Source: Voacanga thouarsii (taxonomy: Eukaryota; Streptophyta; Magnoliopsida; Gentianales; Apocynaceae). Taken from it: a stretch of 64,000 bases of DNA. The stretch is from positions 313,501 through 377,500 of the forward strand of contig JANUWF010002059.1 in the NCBI GenBank assembly GCA_026120185.1, written 5' to 3'. A program made the translations under genes and the position numbers. The notes beneath the pieces are model-generated. The model ran no database searches and had not been told where the DNA came from. It saw only the letters and a list, made by a program, of their open reading frames with translations. Of the stretch, positions 58,962 through 64,000 are shown one piece after another; the first letter of the stretch is position 1, and each line of letters opens with the position of its first letter.

Positions 58962-60557
58962 TTCATTAGTATATACTCATCAAGGTCGAAGATGGAGATG
59001 ATTGTTCATGCTTACCTTGAGGGTGTTCTTGAGCCTTCAACAAAATTCTGGTTTTTGATCCAAAATTGAGACTTTGATTTCAATGTTTGATGTTAAAAAT
59101 TGTAGGAATGGATTCACGAGAATGAGTAGATATAATCTGGAGTTTTTGGAGAAGATTGAAGTGGTTATGAATAGCCTTAGGCGTGAGAATGGTAGTAAGT
59201 GTTCTGAGTGTTCTTGGAGGTTTGGAGAGAATAGAGAGAAGAGAGAAAGGCTGGCTGAAATTCTATTTGGAAGGAGTGGCCGAATGGGTTGGAGGATTTT
59301 GGAAATTGGATTTTTAGATTTGGGAGGAAAAGGAAAGCTGGTTGTTTGAAATTCAAAAAGAATAATTTAGGGAATATTTTGTGGTAGCAAATATAGTTAG
59401 TATATCTTTGTTGTTGGAGCTTCTTTGGAAGCTTCAATGGATGACTGAATTGCAATAATTTCTGCTGAGATGAATGTTGTACAAATGAGCTTAAGGGTGG
59501 CCAAAATATGGTGTGCAGTGGTGAAGGAATTTTCTGGTCGTTTGAGGGGTAATCTACGGTAGTTTGTTGAATATTTTGCTGGAATTTTGGAGTTCAATTA
59601 ATGGCTTGATTGGAGTGATTGATGGTGAGATTCTAGGAGCAGCCATGGAGCTCTTTTTTATGTAGATCACTGGAGAAGATGATGAATCTCAGTTCGTGGC
59701 TGTTCAAGGTAAGTTTGTACAGAGAAATGGAGGACGTTTTGGACAAGGGTGAAGAAGGAACAAAGCTAGAAATTCATGATTAAGCTTTCGCAAGACTTGC
59801 TGGAATTTTTGGGTAGATTTTTCTGCCATATTTCAGTCAACATGCAGAAGGTTTGAAGGGCTATTGGGGGGTCCTCCAAGGCTAGTTTCCAGCCTTCTTT
59901 GTGGAGGAAAAACAAATTTGCATTGCTGGTTGAAAAGCTGGAAGAAACAGCTTGGTTTTTGGCTCTCTAAGCTGTGAAACTGACCAGAAAATTTTCCTAG
60001 TTTTCACAACTTTTGTGCAGCTTGGTTTTGGCTGGAATTTGCAGTCCTTAACTAAGTGAAATGGTCATTTTTCTGGCAGCATTTGAGAGGGAAAGATGGC
60101 TGAAAATTTTGACAATTGGACTAATCAAGAAGATGGAAAAATTTCCATTTTACTACATGAAGAAGATGAACACACATGGGTTGGAGTTTGAAGGTTCAAC
60201 CATGGAGATTAATTCTCTTAAGAACCTTTCACAACTCCTCCCCATTTTCGATCAAGAAGATACCTCACATAGGCATTTTCGAATCCTCAATATCACAAAA
60301 CCTTGCTGGAATTTTGTGGAAACAATGTCGGCTTAGATAAATTGAACAACCTAATGGATTAAGAAGGAAGGAAAACTAGATATCAAGAAGGGTATGAATC
60401 CCTTAGAAATTTTTGTAGGGCACAAGAGTAGGATTAGGACATTCCTATCATGTCTTCCCTTGGACAACACTCCTACTCTTCCCTAAGGCACGCAAGGGCT
60501 GAAATATAGCCTTCCCAAACAAAAATAAAATTTAATCATGCTAAAACTTCAATGATG

Positions 60558-60611
60558 GAAATCGAACTCAAGACCTGAAGGATTTATTCTAAAGCTCTAA
60601 CCACTAAACTA
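60558..60611 (-). promoter_or_regulatory. tRNA-like module in LTR B, best B box
   Basis: Minus strand: TAGTTTAGTGG (60601-60611, A box), 32-nt gap, AGTTCGATTTC (60558-60568), matching 9 of 11 B-box positions. A T5 run follows. The A box starts 251 nt from the LTR 5' end, in register with the two other family B copies. Confidence 0.58.
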
Positions 60612-60862
60612 CAACAACTCTTGTTCTTATTTTCTCTTCTAAATATTTTTCCTATTTAATCCTCAAGCTATCTCCCTATTTCCTTCTCAAAAAAATTACC
60701 ATTTTACCCTTCTTACTCAATAAATACAAATAAGCCATCTAGACTACAAATCACATATCCAAAGCACATAAAATCATATAAAAATATATTTATGCATGCT
60801 AGAAAATATGATATGCATCCCTACCCCCTTACTCTAGGGTTGATTTTAGCTGGGGTTTCATA

Positions 60863-61362
60863 TCCTCCCCTTCCTAGGAAATTCTGGCCTACCTCTATTT
60901 CAGATTGGGATACTTCCGCTTTACCCACTCTTGTAATTCCTATGTGGCATCTTGTGTGCCATGATGCTCCTACTGAACATTTACCATTGGTATTTGCTTG
61001 TTCCAGAGATACTTGATACTGCGATCCAATATGCACACGGGTTTCTCCACATAGCTCAGATCGGGTTGCAACACCAACGGCTCATTATTCAGAACATGAC
61101 CGGGATCGGCATTGTTCTTTTTTAGCTGTGACACATGAAACACATCATGAATTCCAGTCAACCCATCTGGCAAGTCCAATCGATATGCTACCAGTCCAAT
61201 CCTTTCTTTTATCGAGAACAATCCCAAGTACCTCGAATTCTGCTTTCCACCTTTCGGATGCTTCAAGATTCCTCTATTCAGCGTCAGCCTCAAAAATACA
61301 CTGTCTCCTACTTGAAACTCTAACTCTCTCCGCCTATTGTCTGCATAGCTTTTTTGTAGGCT
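60863..61362 (-). pseudogene. pol: Family B integrase C-terminus with chromodomain
   Basis: Frame 60970-61293 gives LNRGILKHPKGGKQNSRYLGLFSIKERIGLVAYRLDLP, then HDVFHVSQLKKNNADPGHVL (integrase C-terminal domain) and the chromodomain start SYVEKPVCILDRSIKYLWNKQIPMVNVQ. The rest, HHGTQDAT*ELQEWVKRKYPNL, follows after two stops near 60970 and 60935. The arrangement parallels element A at 15714-15971. Confidence 0.85.
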
Positions 61363-62298
61363 CTAAGCTGCCTTCAACCTTTCCCGGATTAACTTAACTT
61401 TATTTAATATTTCCTGAACACAGACCTCTCTCGTTTTGCTTACGTGACCATCTTCTGACCAACTCCAGTACAGCGGTACCTGACACTTGCGTCCATACAA
61501 AGCCTCATACGGAGCCATCCCAATTGAAGCTTGATAACTTTTATTATATGACAGCTCCGCATACGACACACATTCGATCCACTTATCTCTAAAATCTAGA
61601 ACACAAGCTCTTAGCATATCTTCCAATATATGTATAACCCTTTTTGACTGCCCATCGGTTTGCGGATATGCCGTCATACTGAACTTTAGACTAGACCCTA
61701 TCGATTCTTAAAACTTGCCCCAAAAATAAGACGTAAACCTCGGGTCTCTGTCAGACATAATACTTGAAGGTACTCCATACAGACGGACTATTTCGTGCAC
61801 ATAGTTCTGAGCCAACTTCTCTATGGAATCTCTTACATCCACTGGTATAAAATGTGCTGATTTGGTCAGTCGATCCACTACTACCCATATGGCATCTTTC
61901 TGGGTCCTTGACATAGGAAGTCCGGTGACAAAATCCATGGTCACCTCCTCTCACTTCCATTCCGGTACTGGCAATAATTGTAACAGTCTCGCTAACTTCT
62001 TGTGCTCCACTTTAACCTTCTGATAGGTGAGACATGTCGAGACATATTTAACCACACCCCATTTCATTCCGGGTCACCAATAGGCCCTCTTCAGATCCTG
62101 GTACATTTTGACTTCCCCCGGATGAATGGCGTACTTGCTCTTATGTACCTCTTCTAAAATTCTGTCATTCAATTGATACTCTCCGGGTACACAAAACCGA
62201 TCCTTAAAATACAAAACTCCCACCTCGTCTTGTCGAAATTCACTGCCTTGCTGTTTAAGTTCCTTGTCCTTGAACAGCTGAAATTCCGCATTACTTTG
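61363..62298 (-). pseudogene. pol: Family B integrase
   Basis: The zinc domain is broken near 62020-62160. Core: MTMDFVTGLPMSRTQKDA (61708-61944, first Asp), [11 protein letters not shown] (second Asp), then TAYPQTDGQSKRVIHILEDML at 61363-61677, where the catalytic Glu of GQSERVI is Lys. ELSYNKSYQASIGMAPYEALYGRKC follows. A one-base frame change lies near 61700. Without the Glu it could not catalyse strand transfer. Confidence 0.87.
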
Positions 62299-63162
62299 TT
62301 AGGCTTCCATGATTTCCCGCCTTAGATCCGCTACCAACTTCAGGTTGCTAACAACAATTCTCTTCTCTTGAACTTCTACTCTTCTATCTAACACATCCTG
62401 AACCACTTGAATCTCCTGCACTCTTAATCTGGCCATACCGACTTTTCTACTCAGTGCATCAGCAACAACGTTGGCCTTCCCGGGATGATATTTGATTGGA
62501 CAACGGTACTCTTCTAGGAAATCCATCCACCGCTGCTGTCTGAAATTCAAATACTTCTGGGTGAAGATTTACTTTAGACTCTTGTGGTCAGTGAACACAT
62601 CATACTCAGCTCCGTACAGGTAGTGTTGCCATTTCTTTGGAGCGAACACAATGGCTGCCAGCTCCAGATCATATGTAGGGTTGTTAACTTCATGAGGTCT
62701 CAACTTCTGAGAAGCATAAGCGATCACTTTCTGGTCTTGCATCAATACTGCTCCCAATCCTTCTTTCGAGGCATCGGTATACAGCACGTAAGGCTAATCT
62801 CCCACTGGCAGACTCAACACTGGTGTTGTCATCAATCCTTGCTTCAACTCTTGGAAACTCTTCTCACATTTTTCACTCCAAACAAATTGGAAATCTATCC
62901 TCAGCAGTCAAGTCATAGGCGATGCAAGCGTTGAAAATGCTCTGATGAACCTCCTATAGTAACCAGCTAATCCCAAGAAGCTTCGAATCTCAGTGATGTT
63001 CTCCGGTTGCTTCCAGTTTGACACTGCTTCAACCTTTGCTGGGTCTACCTTGATTTCCTCCTTGGTCACCACATGGCCAAGAAATGCTAACTGTCCAACC
63101 AGAACTCATACTTGCTAAACTTGGTGAAAAGCTTGTGATCCCGCAGTTTCTCCAACTTAGAG
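62299..63162 (-). pseudogene. pol: Family B RNase H and C-terminal part of RT
   Basis: RNase H is intact at its catalytic positions: [17 protein letters not shown] and FTDHKSLK in 62569-62787, with LELAAI between; [25 protein letters not shown] follows in 62299-62550. Above 62790 RT reads in broken frames down from [17 protein letters not shown] near 63140. The RT fingers and catalytic loop, protease and gag are absent: the sequence jumps into LTR near 63163. Confidence 0.85.
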
Positions 63163-64000
63163 AAACTCCGGTAACTCACAGTCCAAATGATTGAAGCGTA
63201 CAAGCTTGGACCGACATGACAAAGTAGTACAGACGTGTCTCTAAGTTGAATTCATCTTCTGGAGGTGGCCTCCTGCCAGAAGACTTACTCTTGCTCTTCA
63301 AAACTAGTACTACTAGTCTACCCTTATTGAGTACTCAACGTAGTTCATCCCACTTGGGAGAAAACAGATAAAACATAGCTTTACTTGAAAATGGCAATAA
63401 AGGGTTTCCAAAGTCTTTGTCAAAATTAGTTTTAGAAATAGTTTGCTGTTTGAGTAAAGCTACTTGTTGATTTTCAAATAATTGGTGCCATTGAAACAAG
63501 AAAGGAAACTATCCTTAATTGCCTTTACCAAATCAGTGCTCACAAACATCGAGTTTTGGCTTGCCACAGTAACCTTTTACAACAAATAAGTTTTACGCAG
63601 GAGTTTACCTGATCCTTTGCTCGAAATAGAATAAAGATCTCCAAAAGCTGACCTAACCCCGCCTGGGGTAAACATAAGCCATAATTAAACTCAAGCCAAA
63701 ATTTACTTTCACAAATAATCCTAGTTCAACTTACCATAATCATGACACTAGTGTCCCAAGCTTCAAGGCTAGATAATAATTAAAAGGTCTATAAAATAAA
63801 TCTAGCTTGATATTAATATAACTAGGGTTTGTGAAATAGTTACTAACAAGTTGTAGGTTTAAATCTTGCTATAAATAAATTAGGGTTTATCTGATGAAGG
63901 GTCCTAGGCCCTAGATGATATTGTTTAAAATAATAATTTATAATAACTAATGGTTAGGAAATAATTGGTAAATAAAATTAATAATAAGTAAATTGTAATA
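63163..64000 (-). mobile_element. Partial second LTR of family B, fused to RT
   Basis: From about 63163 the sequence matches LTR B starting near position 57230 of the 3' LTR (CTCCGGTAACTCACAGTCC beside CTCTGGCAACACACTGTCC) and continues colinearly to the window end. The first ~600 bp of LTR on the plus strand (the 3' part of the 5' LTR), primer site, gag, protease and part of RT are deleted. Conserved palindrome TTGAGTACTCAA at 63327-63338; GC-rich motif near 63258-63280. Confidence 0.85.

Larger units (their letters stand above)
56622..60862 (-). mobile_element. 3' LTR of the truncated family B element
   Basis: 4241 bp, plus strand TGTGACACCCC to GGGGTTTCATA. It adjoins a polypurine tract (GGGGAGGA on the minus strand, 60863-60870) and then integrase-chromodomain, so it is the 3' LTR of a minus-strand element. 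The minus-strand start is TATGAAACC rather than TG. It contains the (GA)n tract, the tRNA-like module, the palindrome form TTGAGTACTTAA (57397-57408) and the GC-rich inverted motif near 57340. Confidence 0.9.

Noticed and set aside
58429..59001. 190-codon plus-strand ORF
   Set aside because: It runs across LTR B antisense to the element and is lengthened by the (GA)n tract, which encodes an Arg-Glu run. The equivalent frame is broken in the other LTR copies.

Overview
This 64 kb window looks like repeat-rich, AT-rich nuclear DNA of a flowering plant, possibly a eudicot and probably heterochromatic. I found no host protein gene, tRNA gene or rRNA gene. Almost everything can be read as retroelements inserted into one another: Ty3/gypsy elements (Tekay-like chromoviruses with very long LTRs, an Athila-like element and a third gypsy family), Ty1/copia elements (one Sirevirus-like), and one RTE-type LINE. 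Nearly every coding region has stops, frameshifts or deletions, so they are listed as pseudogenes.

Layout. 1-2119: right end of a long gypsy LTR (family F) inserted into the integrase of a decayed copia element (2120-~4660). 4662-5498: unidentified DNA with a decayed ORF. 5499-7243: solo copia LTR (family E). 7244-9479: noncoding, probably the Sirevirus-like LTR. 9480-12330 and 24831-25830: Sirevirus-like copia split by a complete Tekay-like element A (12331-24825, minus strand) flanked by TTACG duplications. 25831-27098 and 31348-31615: gypsy fragment C1, split by a 4.24 kb solo LTR of family B with ATTAT duplications. 31616-34601, 38849-39898 and 51604-52588: a related gypsy element C2 on the minus strand, split by a second, inverted family B LTR (34602-38848) and by the Athila-like element D (39899-51603), which itself contains an RTE LINE (42088-45124, plus strand). 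52589-56621: copia element E (minus), interrupted by a truncated family B element (56622-64000, running off the window).

Element A is the best preserved: LTRs of 3.33 and 3.31 kb, an initiator-Met tRNA primer site, gag, protease, RT/RNase H, integrase, chromodomain and a polypurine tract. Between the primer site and gag it has an additional sense ORF of 277 codons encoding an acidic protein I do not recognise. The LTRs of families A and B both carry, about 255 nt from the LTR 5' end, a tRNA-like pair of A-box and B-box sequences followed by T-runs. They also share, with family F, a TTRAGTACTYAA palindrome and a GC-rich inverted motif further in. These noncoding modules and the extra ORF are the most promising undescribed features. 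All assignments are by eye; family names rest on recognised protein motifs and were not checked by database search.
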